From assembly GCA_003864455.1 (NCBI GenBank), contig BGZN01000007.1:1-47057 (forward strand): 47,057 nt of DNA, read 5' to 3'. Position numbers and translations under genes: made by a program. Below, in pieces: positions 34,398-44,492 of this stretch; position 1 is the stretch's first letter, and every line of letters starts with the position of its first letter. The notes beneath the pieces are model-generated. The model was not told the DNA's origin. It saw only the letters and a program-made list of their open reading frames with translations, and ran no database searches. The stretch comes from Candidatus Termititenax aidoneus. Its GTDB lineage: Bacteria; Margulisbacteria; Termititenacia; Termititenacales; Termititenacaceae.

Positions 34398-34416
34398 GCA
34401 TACCTCTATAAAACTT

Positions 34417-34439
34417 GGCAAAAATTCCAAATTTTTGCC
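34417..34439 (+). promoter_or_regulatory. Leader hairpin next to the ribosome-binding site
   Basis: Arms GGCAAAAATT and AATTTTTGCC (10 bp) with a CCA loop end directly at the GGAGGAG Shine-Dalgarno site of the LolA-like gene. In the sigma-54 transcript this stem would sit near the 5' end and could stabilise the message or tune translation. Confidence 0.5.
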
Positions 34440-34452
34440 GGAGGAGCGGATT

Positions 34453-34914
34453 ATGAAAAAAACAGTTTTGTTCGGGATATTGCTGGGCGCGTTGCTGGCG
34501 GCGGAATTTTCCGCGGAAGCGGTTACTACTATAGAAAGTCCGCTGCTTGGCCGTCAGACGCTCACGCAAAACATCACGGAATGGCCGCGGCCGGAAAAGA
34601 TTTATCAGGACAAACTATTCACGGAATTTAATTTACAGACCGCCGAAACTCCGGCCGGATTGCAAATGACCGGCGCGCCGAAAGATCCGGACTCAAGTTT
34701 TTCCCGTCTGTTTATTCAGCTAGACCAGAATAAAAACCTTAGCGAATTGCGTCTTTACAACCGGGCGGAGCAAGAAGTGCTTTCGCTTAAAAATACTTAC
34801 GAGGAGCGGGACGGCGTTTTCCTGCCGGCGCGCGCCGAAGTGTTTTTAAGCGAGAGCAAACTCCGCGCCGTTACCGAATACCGCAATGTTCAATTCAATG
34901 GAGAAATAAAATGA
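34453..34914 (+). CDS. Secreted LolA-like protein upstream of the giant esterase gene
   Basis: A 153-residue exported protein starting at ATG 34453 with GGAGGAG upstream (an in-frame start at 34393 lies before the predicted transcription start and is not used). Signal peptide: MKKTVLFGILLGALLAAEFS. The mature part (F-N-L-Q-T-A-E-T-P-A-G-L-Q-M-T, later D-P-D-S-S-F-S-R-L-F-I-Q-L-D and E-V-F-L-S-E-S-K-L-R-A-V-T-E-Y-R-N-V-Q-F-N) resembles the half-barrel of LolA/LolB-type lipoprotein carriers, particularly at its C-terminus. The similarity is partial and the protein is short. Its stop overlaps the start of the giant gene (ATGA), so the two are translated together, and it may help deliver that product. 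Confidence 0.55.
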   Translation: MKKTVLFGILLGALLAAEFSAEAVTTIESPLLGRQTLTQNITEWPRPEKIYQDKLFTEFNLQTAETPAGLQMTGAPKDPDSSFSRLFIQLDQNKNLSELRLYNRAEQEVLSLKNTYEERDGVFLPARAEVFLSESKLRAVTEYRNVQFNGEIK

Positions 34915-37900
34915 AAAAAATATTTTTTCTTCTATTATTGTGCTGCGGACTAAGCGCCCGGCTGTCGGCGGAAATCCAGCCGGTAACTTTGCGCGGTTTG
35001 CCGGAGCACATGCGTTCTTACAAAAATTATCTTGTGGTTTTTGTGCATGGCATGGGCAGCGACGCCGAGGCCTGGACGGAATTAAAAGAGCGCCTGCCGG
35101 AATTAGTCGGTGATCCGGATTTTGCCGGACATCTATACGCCTATACTCTCGCCAATCCAAACGCCGCGTATTACGGCAACGCCGCCGAGTTGAAGAACTG
35201 GCTGGCCGCCGCCCGCCAAGAATTTATTGCCGCGCATCCGGATTGGCCGCTGGACAAAATCCCGAGCAAATTTATTCTGCTGACGCACAGTATGGGCGCG
35301 CTGTCCGCGCGGTCGTATATTTATTCCGAGGCGCTGGCGGCCGCGCGCGTCAACCCCAAAGCTTTTCCGCGCGGTTTTTATCAGGATGATGTGCAAAAAG
35401 CGGTTTTTCTCGCGCCGCCGCATCGTGGGTCGAGCATGGCGGATTTTATTTTTCATTATATGCTTTCCGACGAGGGTTATTACATCGGCGCTGCCGGCAT
35501 TTTGCGTCAGGCTTGGGATGTCTACCGGCAGTTGTCGCCGGTTTTGGATACGCTGGAAAAACTCGAAAAAGACGGCGTGAGTTTAAATTTTGATTTGCTG
35601 CCGGACTTGCGGAGATTCAGGGATGATTTTTACCGGATTTTTGAGGAATTTGAATTTAGTTTACAACTGACCGACGGAAATAAGTATTTGGCCTCTCTGC
35701 GCGATTTGCAAAATAAATTCACGCAGTTGGCCGCGCTGTACAATCCGCTCAATCGTTTATATCAAGTGTTTCTGGAATTGGATTCCGCGCCGCTGCTGGC
35801 TTTTCCGACGCTGAAAACTCTGGTGGAAGCCAATAATTATCTTGCCTCTGATTTAATTAAAGAACTGCTGGACACATTGCTTGAACAGCTTTTTTTGAAA
35901 CAGCAGATAGAGGAAGGCGCGGTGCGTTCTTTGTTAAGCCACAGTCCGGTAACGGCGGTTTTGAATAGAGCGTCTTTGCCGCCGGATCATGATCCGGTGC
36001 TGTACCGCAATATTATTCCGCGCGGGCTGGTCGCTTTTGACCGGCGGCACACGCAAGATTTTAATCAATCCTTTTACGGCAATTTGCCCGCGCTGCTCGG
36101 CTTTGCTAAAGAAACCGCTGATTTCACGCCGAATAATTTTATTTCCGGTCTGGCTGCTAACGCTTATCAGATTAAGCTGCTGTCCTCGCCGGAGTATCGG
36201 CGGCTGCCCTCGGGCGAAGCGCGTTTGCTGGCTTTGCTGATGAGTTACACGCGCGGCCTTTTTACTGTGGAAGGCGACGGCGCGGTGGACATAGACAGTC
36301 TGCGCGGCAAAGATATTCCCGGTCTGGCCGCCGCTAAAAATTATTACAAGAATTTTGCGCATGCTGATCTGTCTGATTATTTTGACCGGGGATTTTTGGA
36401 AGACACTGTCGAGGCTGAAGCTGCCTGCGTGGTGGTCGAGTTGGCTTTGAATGCGTTCGGCGGTACTACGCCCAAAGGTGTGCGCGGCGCGATCCGCGCC
36501 GCGCCGTTTTTCAATTTCATTTCTGTGGTCGCGCGGCGTCAGGAAGATCTGGCGCAGGATTTTTTCGCGCACAATAATATTTTGCAGCCGCAAAATTCCC
36601 TGCCGCTGATCGAGCAGTCTTTATATGACGCGCCGCTGCTGGTCTTGCAAAATATTTACACTGTATCCGGTGATGAGCAAATCGAACTGGCGGCTGACGC
36701 TTTGCAGGAACAAACCGCCGTTGAGCAGACTAATACCACTTTACCGCTGCGCCGCGGCGCCAAAACTTTTTATCTGCCGCTGGCCTACAATGTCAAAGCT
36801 CCGCAGGTGCGCTTGTCCGCCGAGCTTTACGATCTTGCGCCGCATCTGGCCAGTCTGGAATATTCTTTCAATTTCGCGCCGTACACTGCCGCTCCGGTCG
36901 ACAAATGGGGCGCGGTTGCTTTGCCGGATTTTTCCGTGGCGGAAGGTCAGAATATTATCGCTTTCCGCGCGGTCAACCGCGTCGGCCAGACTACAGAACA
37001 GTTTTTGCGTATCATTCGTTCCAGCACACCGCTGCTGGCTTCGGAGATTTCTCCCGAGCCTTTTGCCGCGGTCAATACCGGCAATTTGACGCTCAGCCTC
37101 ATTTTGTACAACGCGCAATTTGTGACTAACAATCTCGGCGTTTCCAGTATCGACGAAATAATTCTGGACGGGGAAAAATTGCGCTCTGATCAATATGTTT
37201 TGTCCCGCGGCTCTAATCACGCTTACCGCAATTATCTTAAACTGGACGCGCCGCTGACTTTAGGTGAAGGCCGGCATACGGTTTCACTTCAAGCGCATGA
37301 TACCTATGGCCACCACAATTCCACGCATTGGTTTTTTACCGTGGATACTACGCCGCCGGAGATAAATATAGAAGAGCTTTTACCAGCTGCGGCCGGACGA
37401 ATGCTAACCATTAATTACACGATCTCCGACAATTCAGCCGTCTTGAGCGATTTGCAAATAAATTTGCGCGATGCGGAGGAGGTTTTGAGCAGTAAAAATT
37501 ATGCGCTGGCCAGCGCTGGCCTGCAGCAGGAATTATTTGCGGTCGGCGACTGGCCGGACGGCGCGTATATTTTGGATATTGGCGCGGCGGATCAGGCCGG
37601 CAATCGCACTGTGCGTCAGGCGGCGGTTATTGTCGACAATCAGCCGCCGCAGATTTCCTGCCAAAAAAATGCCGCTGAATTTATTTTAACGTCCAGCGAG
37701 AAAATATCCGGCCAGGTCATTCTCGCGCACGAGCAGCTGCGCGTCCCGCTGCCGTTAAGTCTGGTTACGGAAAATATTTACGCCGCAAATTTTTCCGGAT
37801 TGCCGGACGGCGTTTATGCCGCGCGCGCCGAAATCAGCGATCTGGCCGGCAACGCGGTTGATTTGACTATGGACGATTTGCGCCTAGACACGCGCGGTCT

Positions 37901-40900
37901 GCAAATTGCCAGTCTGCGCGCCGAGCCGGTCATTTTGCATAGAGACAATTCTTACCGGACGAAAATTATTTGCGCCGCGCCGGATGCCGCGCGGGTAAAT
38001 GTGATTATCAAGCACAAATCTTCCGGCCAGGAAATAATTAACGCGCCATTAAGCGCGCAATCCGGTGTTTTCACAATGGAATGGTCGGCTGAACAATGTC
38101 CGCGCGGCGCTTATATCGCGCTGGTAACGGCGGTGGACAATTCCGGCCGGCAGACCGCGCGCGAGTGCGAGATTATTAAGGACGGTATCACTCCGGAAAT
38201 CATTTGGCCTGCGGCCGGAGGGCAGGTTGGGGGCGTTGTTTCGGTAACCGGCAAGGCTGTAGACCCGGACTGGAACAACGCTCTGGATTTCGATTTTTAT
38301 GCTCTGTACTGGGCTTACGGCTGGCAGCCGCTGCCGGAAGATTTGCGCAATATTGACAGGTCTGTCTGGCAGACGGCGGGTTTGGAAACTCCGCAGCTCA
38401 ATAGAGCGCCGGACGCGCCGCAAAATACTTCCGGTCGTCAGTCTTCCGCGGACGGCTTGTTGGCCTGGTGGGACACGCGCGCGCTGCCGGACGGCCGGTA
38501 TACTTTGCTTTTGCTGGCCGCGGAGCAAAATCCGGGTCTGGCGGCCGGCGCGGTGCGTGAAATACTAGTCGAGCCGCCGCTGGAAAATCAAGCAGATTTC
38601 CGTTTGAGCCGAGAACAGACCGCTTCGCAAAATATAGAGTTTACGATAGTCAATCTGGGCGGCACAGCCAATATCAGCGCGGAAATACTCGATAAATACG
38701 GCTGCGTAGTACGGCAGCATTTTTGGCCGGACGTGCCGGCTGCCGTTTATCTCGGCCGGCCGGAGATTTCCGCTGCCGGCGTTTATTTGTGGCAGGAAGA
38801 AAACTGGCATTTGCGTTTGGCCGCCGCGGAAAACTCTACTTTCAATATTTTGCTGGCCGGCGTCGGCGAGGCGCTGGCCGCCGATATTCCGTATGCGCTC
38901 AATTCCGGTCTTTTGCAAATTGAAGGATCGGCCGGCGGCGAAATCGTTTTTACTTTGCGGCCGCAAACGGATAGTTTATTTATCAACACTCAAGGCACTA
39001 TGCCGCTTTATATTGGAGCGGGCTGTTATCAGCCGCCGGCCAATGCTTACTGGCTGTCCGCCGGACAGTCGGCCGGCGCGTTAAATTTAGCTTGGGACGG
39101 CCGTTTGGCCGGCGGTGGATATTCTGATAGTGGAGAGTATTACTTTCAACTATCATGTTATGGCGCAGACGGCGGCTTCAAGCGCGAAACTATTACTTTC
39201 AATATAGAAACGCCTTTTGCCGCGCAGAACGGCGGTTTGACTCCGGCGGACGGCAGTTTCGACGCTTTTGGCGAATTAAACAAAATCACCCTGAGTTACA
39301 AAGTAAATAAAGACAGTTATTTGCGCGCGGCTGTGTTGGACGAGTTTGGCGTTACAGTTTCTGTGCTGCCGGAAGAAAAAATTTCAGGATCGGAACAGTT
39401 TAAATATTTGGACTGGAACGGCGCTTATCCAGATTTTGCCGGACGGCAGAGATTGGTCAGCGGCAATTACCGTATTCTGTTATTTTTGCGCGCCGGCGAC
39501 GGCTCTGCCGCACAGACTTTAATTTATGACCATATCAAAATCCAAAATAATATTTCCGGCGATTTGGCGCGCCTGGAGTCGCTCGGCGAACCTGTGCTTT
39601 TCAACGGCCGTACTGTGCAGGCTGTCAGCGGCTCGGCGCAGTATTACTGGTCGGCGCGCGGCGAAGGATTTTACACTGTGCCCCAGACTTTTAGTTACGA
39701 GCTGGAGCTGTCCGGTACGCAAGCCGTAACCGCTGCGCCTTTTGTGCCTTTTGCCGGGCTGTATCACCGCGGATTTAATAGAGTGAATCTGATAGTTGAG
39801 GTTGCTTATAAATGGAATGTTGATTACAAAAATGGCAGCGGCGCCAGTTGGAAAACAATGCAAGAAGGCTGGGAGGGCGACGATTTTTCGGTGTCGCTTA
39901 CTTTGCAAAATCAGGCGGTTGGCAATATTTCGGCGCGGAGCGACCACAGCAGCGGCTGGAAAATCACTAATCTGGATTATGCTTATGTTAATCCCGGGGC
40001 GGATTTTATTTCTGTGACGCTCAAAGATACCGCCGGAAATGTAATTTATTCCGGCGAAAGCAATGGCGGAGTGTTTGAAAACGCCAATTTCTGCAACGGT
40101 GCGTTTGATATCAAAGTGTCCACCGTGACTGGTTATGATAAAAAAAGCGGACGCTGTTATATATACAGCAAAATCGACCGGCTGAAACTTAAAGACGACA
40201 TCAAATATTCCCGTCTGACCAATCGCTACTATGCGTGGTATGGCTATGTCAACAAATATTATCCGCAGGAATTACAGTTTTCCGCAATGTGGAATGATCT
40301 GGGCAAATTAGGTTTTGTGCCGAGCAGTTATTTCCTGAACGGGCTGAATACAAACACCTTGAACACGCTTTTTAAAGAAACTTATCCGCAAGTCCTCAGC
40401 GGCGCGGCGGAACAGAATCAAAGCTTGATCGAGGCTTTGCAAAAAATAAATGTTTTGTACGAATCCATGCCTTGCACGGATAACAGCTATTATCATTATC
40501 TGGCTGATGAGTACTGTGAGTTTATTCCCATGACTTCCGGCCAGACTTATTTTACGCAGGAAAAATTGCCGTCAACCAATTTAGTGGTTAAAGCCGCGGT
40601 GTATACAGATTTTGTGGTGACCGCGAATATTCCCTGGCCGGCCAGCGAGAAATATATAGTAGGCGAGGAAAACAAAGCCAAACAATTAATTGAAGATTTG
40701 GCCGCGCGGCGAGAGATTGAATTAGTGGATTATTCAGAGCTGCCGCGGATTTTTGATAAACAGTCAATTGATTTTGGCGGCTTGAGTTTTAGCCGTTTAC
40801 CGGTGCAGGCCGCGCTTGGCAAAAACGGCCTGTATCAAAAAAGTTTGCTGGACATTACGGCGCGCCTGCCTAAAACAGTTGACCGAAATTCTTTGCGGGT

Positions 40901-43900
40901 GAAAATTGCCAACAATTCTCCTGAAACCACAGTCTGGCTGGACGGCGGCAATGTGCTGGCACAGTATTCCGGCGCAGGGTCTGCACAGACTTTTGCCTGG
41001 TCAACCGAGCAGGATTTTTTCCTGCGCCACGGCGTGATCGACAGCGCGGCTCTGTATTTCAACGCGCAAGGTTATGCGCCGCAGTCCGAGCCGCTTTATT
41101 TGTATGAAGCTTATTTCAATCCTTTGAACCGCCGCGCTGATTTACCGTCGCAAAATATCACGCCGGTCGATTATTATACTTTTTTGGCGCACGATTATTA
41201 TGACTCCGACTCCGGCTATGTTTTAAATCCCAATTTGGATTTCACGCGCTGGACTGTGCAGGTATACGATCAGACCGGTCGGCCAAATGAAGATTTTTCG
41301 GTTGCGGAAGTGAATTTGAGCAATGAGAATATTTGGCAAAATAATTTCCGGCTCAAGTTGAATCTCGACGCCGCGGAAAAACGCTATGTGGAAATTTGCG
41401 GTCAAGCGGCCGGCGCTTATGAACTGCTTTATTTTGACGGCGAGACCTGGCTGACGATTTGCACCGGCAATGCCACCAGCGGGCATTTGGGCTGGTGGGA
41501 TGTAACACAATTAAACGGCGCGCATACGCTGGCCTTAAAAGTGGCCGCGTCCGACGGCTGCTATTCTTTGGCTACACAGGAGATTTTTATTGGCCAGCTT
41601 TTGCGGTATGGCGACAGCAGCGAAACGAATAAAAAAGTCAGCAGTCCTTACCAGCGCGCGGAAGTTTTCTTTCACCCCCGGTCTTTTGCCGAGGATAAAT
41701 TTATTACTGTCGCGCCGGTCAAACTGCAGGATTTGACTTTGCAAAACCGGCCGGAACTTTACACGCTGGGGCCTGTTCTGGAAATTTTGCCGCACGGCTC
41801 GTCTTTTCCCGAGCCGGACAAACGTCCGACGGCGGTTTTCCGTTACAGCCATGACGATCTGGCCGAGCTGCGCGCTAGAGGCGTGGATTTAAGCAGGCTG
41901 GGTTTGTATTACATCAATGAGAGCGGCAATCTGGAGAACGCAAATAGCCAGATCACGCCGACAGAATACGGTGTGGAGATTTTGACAGTCTTGAATCATT
42001 TTTCGCCGTATACCGTGCTGGCCGGAGAAGTGCCGCCGCTGCCGACTTTTAACGTAGTTTTGAGCGATTTACACGGGCGCAGGCTAAAAGTTTTTGGCCT
42101 GGCTCAGCCGCAAAGCGCGCTGGAAATTTATCTCGATGACGATGAATTTTTCGGCGACAGCGACGGCGAGGATATTGTTTACAGCGTTACGGCGACGACT
42201 GACGCCGCGGCCTGGATTTTTGACCGCCGCGAGTGGAACGTTGATTATTTGGCCAAGCTTGATCCCGAACAAAAAGACAAAGCGCTGGCGGCCAGGCATT
42301 TATTGCAGGAAATGTACTGGTCGGCGCTGGCGGACAATCAAGCGGCTGAGCAGGATTACGCGCGGCAATACGCCGAACTGATCACCGCCGATCAGACCCA
42401 AGCGGAGTTGATCCGCGAGTTTTTGCTGGCGAATAATCAAGCTGGATTGTTGACGACAAATTCCGGTATTGCTTTGCAGGAACAGGTCGATTTGCGTCTA
42501 AATTTAACCGCGCCAACTTTGAATAACGTTTTGCCGGAAAGATTAGAAATAATTCTGCGCAAATCTTTTCCGCTTATTAGCGGCCGGCCGGCGGAAATAT
42601 TTAAAACAACCGCCGATGCCAAAGGCTATTTTGTCTGCGAACTGCCGCTGGAAAATCCGACTGCCAGTATTTTTGCGACTTATGAATTGACCGGCAATAT
42701 TCAAAATCGGCCGGTGGCGCGGCTGTATTTTGCCGAAGACCCTGAAGCGCCGCAGTTCTTGGCGGTAACTCTCTCCAGCGCGTATGCCAATCAAGAGCGG
42801 CCGGCGGTGGACGTTACCTTAAATTTGAGCGAAGCGGCCAAACTGCTGATCTCCGCTTACAATGCGCGCGGCGAATTGCTGGATTTGCAATATGAAAATG
42901 TGTTTTTGCCGGAGCATGTTTTGCAGTTTGCGCCGCCTGCGGAAGGAGAATTCTATTACACTGTGCAGGCTTTTGATCCGGCTGGCAATGCCGGCCAGCC
43001 GCTGGGTTTTACAGTTACGGCTGACTTCACGCCGCCGCTGCTGGCAGACCTGTACATACCGCAGCATATTAATCCGCAGAAAAATAATTTGTTAGACTTG
43101 ATTAGTTTTACGGAAAATATTGCGACCTATTCTATCGCGGTTACGGAAAATGAAAATTATGAATATTTTATCTCCGCGGCTGACGCGGCCGGCAATGCCG
43201 TAACTTTGAGCGGCGTGGTTTATGCGGACACTGAGCCGCCGGTGCTGGCGGATTTTAGTTTTGGACCGCAGGCGGAGCGCGGCGTGCGCGTGTACTGGCC
43301 GGAAAACGAAACCGCTAATTATATTCTGGAGGCCAGACGGCTTAACACGGATAGCGGCAGCGTTTACAATATCGCGGACAATTATTATTACGATCAGTCT
43401 GTCAGTCCGGATATTTTTTATGCCTATACTTTGTGCGCTGTGGACGCGGCCGGCAATACCAGCAATGCTTTAACCAAATTGATTTACACGGCGGACAATT
43501 CTGCTCAGGCTCTATCCGACGGCCGCGCGCTTGTTTACCAGGATATTCAGATTCAGGCAATCCCGCGGCAGCCGGACAGTTTATTTGTCGTGCAGAGACT
43601 GGCGCTGCCTGCCGGCCAAAACCGGGGCGACAAAATTCAATTGACGCCTTTTTATCGTTTTCTGGCCAGCGGACAGGAACATTTGAGCGAACCGCTGACA
43701 GTTACCTTGTCTTTTGCGCCGGAAAGTCTTGCGGAAAAATATGTCAGGCCGGACAGTTTGTTTATGGAACGCGGCGAATTGCTGGCCGTCGATTATCAAA
43801 CCGGCGAGGCGGTTTTCCGCGCGCCGGATTTTGGCGATTATGCTTTGTTCGGCGCGCCGGAATACCATTTATTTGACCATGAAGCGCCGGCGCTGCGTTT

Positions 43901-44474
43901 CTTGAATATCAAAAACGGCGATTATCTTGATCCGGCGGCGACTTTGAGCGCGGAAGTGCGGGAGACGGGCTCAGCGGTGAATACGCAAAACATGTATTTG
44001 CTGCTGGATAATGAGCGTTATATTTTGCCGCCGGAAAATCTGCGCGGCGAACGTTTGGAAATCAAACTCTCCACTCTCAGATATTTGCCGGACGGAGTGC
44101 ATGCTTTGAATTTGCTGGTCAGTGATTTGGCCGGCAATACCGCGAACGCAGCTTTGCAGTTTTCTACCGCACAAGGATTTCAAATCACCAAAATTTTGCC
44201 GGCGCCGAATCCTTTTGCGGAGGACGGGGTTTATTTTACCTATCAGCTTTCACGTCCGGCCGAGCGTCTTGAAATCCGGATTTACGACGCCAACGGCCGT
44301 TTGGTGCGCGAACTGAACAATTGCAGCAATCAGGCCGGATTCAACAGCACGCGCTGGGACGGCCGCGACCGCCGCGGCGCTTTTGTGGCCAACGATGTCT
44401 ATCTCTATGTGGTCAAGATCGAACAGGACGGAAAATCGGAAATTATTAAAGGCAAAGTCGCGGCTTTGCGCTGA
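34911..44474 (+). CDS. Giant secreted protein: N-terminal esterase, Ig-like repeats, C-terminal FlgD-Ig-like module
   Basis: A 3187-residue protein with a signal peptide (MKKIFFLLLLCCGLSARLSA). Residues about 35-490 form an alpha/beta-hydrolase esterase: F-V-H-G-M-G (46-49), the nucleophile elbow T-H-S-M-G (Ser127), A-P-P-H-R-G-S-S, E-G-D-G-A-V-D-I-D-S near 455 and the likely catalytic His484 in F-A-H-A-D-L. Then follow many beta-rich modules: Ig-like units with D-T-T-P-P-E and V-D-N-Q-P-P-Q joints, and WDG...G-x-Y modules (for example near residues 1390-1420 and 1500-1535). Most of the middle is unassigned. The last 95 residues are a FlgD-Ig-like module (P-A-P-N-P-F, W-D-G-R-D, N-D-V-Y-L-Y-V-V), a type also used as a sorting signal in type IX-secreting bacteria. 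Codon use matches the host. A surface adhesin-hydrolase is the best guess. Confidence 0.85.
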   Translation: MKKIFFLLLLCCGLSARLSAEIQPVTLRGLPEHMRSYKNYLVVFVHGMGSDAEAWTELKERLPELVGDPDFAGHLYAYTLANPNAAYYGNAAELKNWLAAARQEFIAAHPDWPLDKIPSKFILLTHSMGALSARSYIYSEALAAARVNPKAFPRGFYQDDVQKAVFLAPPHRGSSMADFIFHYMLSDEGYYIGAAGILRQAWDVYRQLSPVLDTLEKLEKDGVSLNFDLLPDLRRFRDDFYRIFEEFEFSLQLTDGNKYLASLRDLQNKFTQLAALYNPLNRLYQVFLELDSAPLLAFPTLKTLVEANNYLASDLIKELLDTLLEQLFLKQQIEEGAVRSLLSHSPVTAVLNRASLPPDHDPVLYRNIIPRGLVAFDRRHTQDFNQSFYGNLPALLGFAKETADFTPNNFISGLAANAYQIKLLSSPEYRRLPSGEARLLALLMSYTRGLFTVEGDGAVDIDSLRGKDIPGLAAAKNYYKNFAHADLSDYFDRGFLEDTVEAEAACVVVELALNAFGGTTPKGVRGAIRAAPFFNFISVVARRQEDLAQDFFAHNNILQPQNSLPLIEQSLYDAPLLVLQNIYTVSGDEQIELAADALQEQTAVEQTNTTLPLRRGAKTFYLPLAYNVKAPQVRLSAELYDLAPHLASLEYSFNFAPYTAAPVDKWGAVALPDFSVAEGQNIIAFRAVNRVGQTTEQFLRIIRSSTPLLASEISPEPFAAVNTGNLTLSLILYNAQFVTNNLGVSSIDEIILDGEKLRSDQYVLSRGSNHAYRNYLKLDAPLTLGEGRHTVSLQAHDTYGHHNSTHWFFTVDTTPPEINIEELLPAAAGRMLTINYTISDNSAVLSDLQINLRDAEEVLSSKNYALASAGLQQELFAVGDWPDGAYILDIGAADQAGNRTVRQAAVIVDNQPPQISCQKNAAEFILTSSEKISGQVILAHEQLRVPLPLSLVTENIYAANFSGLPDGVYAARAEISDLAGNAVDLTMDDLRLDTRGLQIASLRAEPVILHRDNSYRTKIICAAPDAARVNVIIKHKSSGQEIINAPLSAQSGVFTMEWSAEQCPRGAYIALVTAVDNSGRQTARECEIIKDGITPEIIWPAAGGQVGGVVSVTGKAVDPDWNNALDFDFYALYWAYGWQPLPEDLRNIDRSVWQTAGLETPQLNRAPDAPQNTSGRQSSADGLLAWWDTRALPDGRYTLLLLAAEQNPGLAAGAVREILVEPPLENQADFRLSREQTASQNIEFTIVNLGGTANISAEILDKYGCVVRQHFWPDVPAAVYLGRPEISAAGVYLWQEENWHLRLAAAENSTFNILLAGVGEALAADIPYALNSGLLQIEGSAGGEIVFTLRPQTDSLFINTQGTMPLYIGAGCYQPPANAYWLSAGQSAGALNLAWDGRLAGGGYSDSGEYYFQLSCYGADGGFKRETITFNIETPFAAQNGGLTPADGSFDAFGELNKITLSYKVNKDSYLRAAVLDEFGVTVSVLPEEKISGSEQFKYLDWNGAYPDFAGRQRLVSGNYRILLFLRAGDGSAAQTLIYDHIKIQNNISGDLARLESLGEPVLFNGRTVQAVSGSAQYYWSARGEGFYTVPQTFSYELELSGTQAVTAAPFVPFAGLYHRGFNRVNLIVEVAYKWNVDYKNGSGASWKTMQEGWEGDDFSVSLTLQNQAVGNISARSDHSSGWKITNLDYAYVNPGADFISVTLKDTAGNVIYSGESNGGVFENANFCNGAFDIKVSTVTGYDKKSGRCYIYSKIDRLKLKDDIKYSRLTNRYYAWYGYVNKYYPQELQFSAMWNDLGKLGFVPSSYFLNGLNTNTLNTLFKETYPQVLSGAAEQNQSLIEALQKINVLYESMPCTDNSYYHYLADEYCEFIPMTSGQTYFTQEKLPSTNLVVKAAVYTDFVVTANIPWPASEKYIVGEENKAKQLIEDLAARREIELVDYSELPRIFDKQSIDFGGLSFSRLPVQAALGKNGLYQKSLLDITARLPKTVDRNSLRVKIANNSPETTVWLDGGNVLAQYSGAGSAQTFAWSTEQDFFLRHGVIDSAALYFNAQGYAPQSEPLYLYEAYFNPLNRRADLPSQNITPVDYYTFLAHDYYDSDSGYVLNPNLDFTRWTVQVYDQTGRPNEDFSVAEVNLSNENIWQNNFRLKLNLDAAEKRYVEICGQAAGAYELLYFDGETWLTICTGNATSGHLGWWDVTQLNGAHTLALKVAASDGCYSLATQEIFIGQLLRYGDSSETNKKVSSPYQRAEVFFHPRSFAEDKFITVAPVKLQDLTLQNRPELYTLGPVLEILPHGSSFPEPDKRPTAVFRYSHDDLAELRARGVDLSRLGLYYINESGNLENANSQITPTEYGVEILTVLNHFSPYTVLAGEVPPLPTFNVVLSDLHGRRLKVFGLAQPQSALEIYLDDDEFFGDSDGEDIVYSVTATTDAAAWIFDRREWNVDYLAKLDPEQKDKALAARHLLQEMYWSALADNQAAEQDYARQYAELITADQTQAELIREFLLANNQAGLLTTNSGIALQEQVDLRLNLTAPTLNNVLPERLEIILRKSFPLISGRPAEIFKTTADAKGYFVCELPLENPTASIFATYELTGNIQNRPVARLYFAEDPEAPQFLAVTLSSAYANQERPAVDVTLNLSEAAKLLISAYNARGELLDLQYENVFLPEHVLQFAPPAEGEFYYTVQAFDPAGNAGQPLGFTVTADFTPPLLADLYIPQHINPQKNNLLDLISFTENIATYSIAVTENENYEYFISAADAAGNAVTLSGVVYADTEPPVLADFSFGPQAERGVRVYWPENETANYILEARRLNTDSGSVYNIADNYYYDQSVSPDIFYAYTLCAVDAAGNTSNALTKLIYTADNSAQALSDGRALVYQDIQIQAIPRQPDSLFVVQRLALPAGQNRGDKIQLTPFYRFLASGQEHLSEPLTVTLSFAPESLAEKYVRPDSLFMERGELLAVDYQTGEAVFRAPDFGDYALFGAPEYHLFDHEAPALRFLNIKNGDYLDPAATLSAEVRETGSAVNTQNMYLLLDNERYILPPENLRGERLEIKLSTLRYLPDGVHALNLLVSDLAGNTANAALQFSTAQGFQITKILPAPNPFAEDGVYFTYQLSRPAERLEIRIYDANGRLVRELNNCSNQAGFNSTRWDGRDRRGAFVANDVYLYVVKIEQDGKSEIIKGKVAALR

Positions 44475-44492
44475 CCAAAGAAAGGAGTTTTT

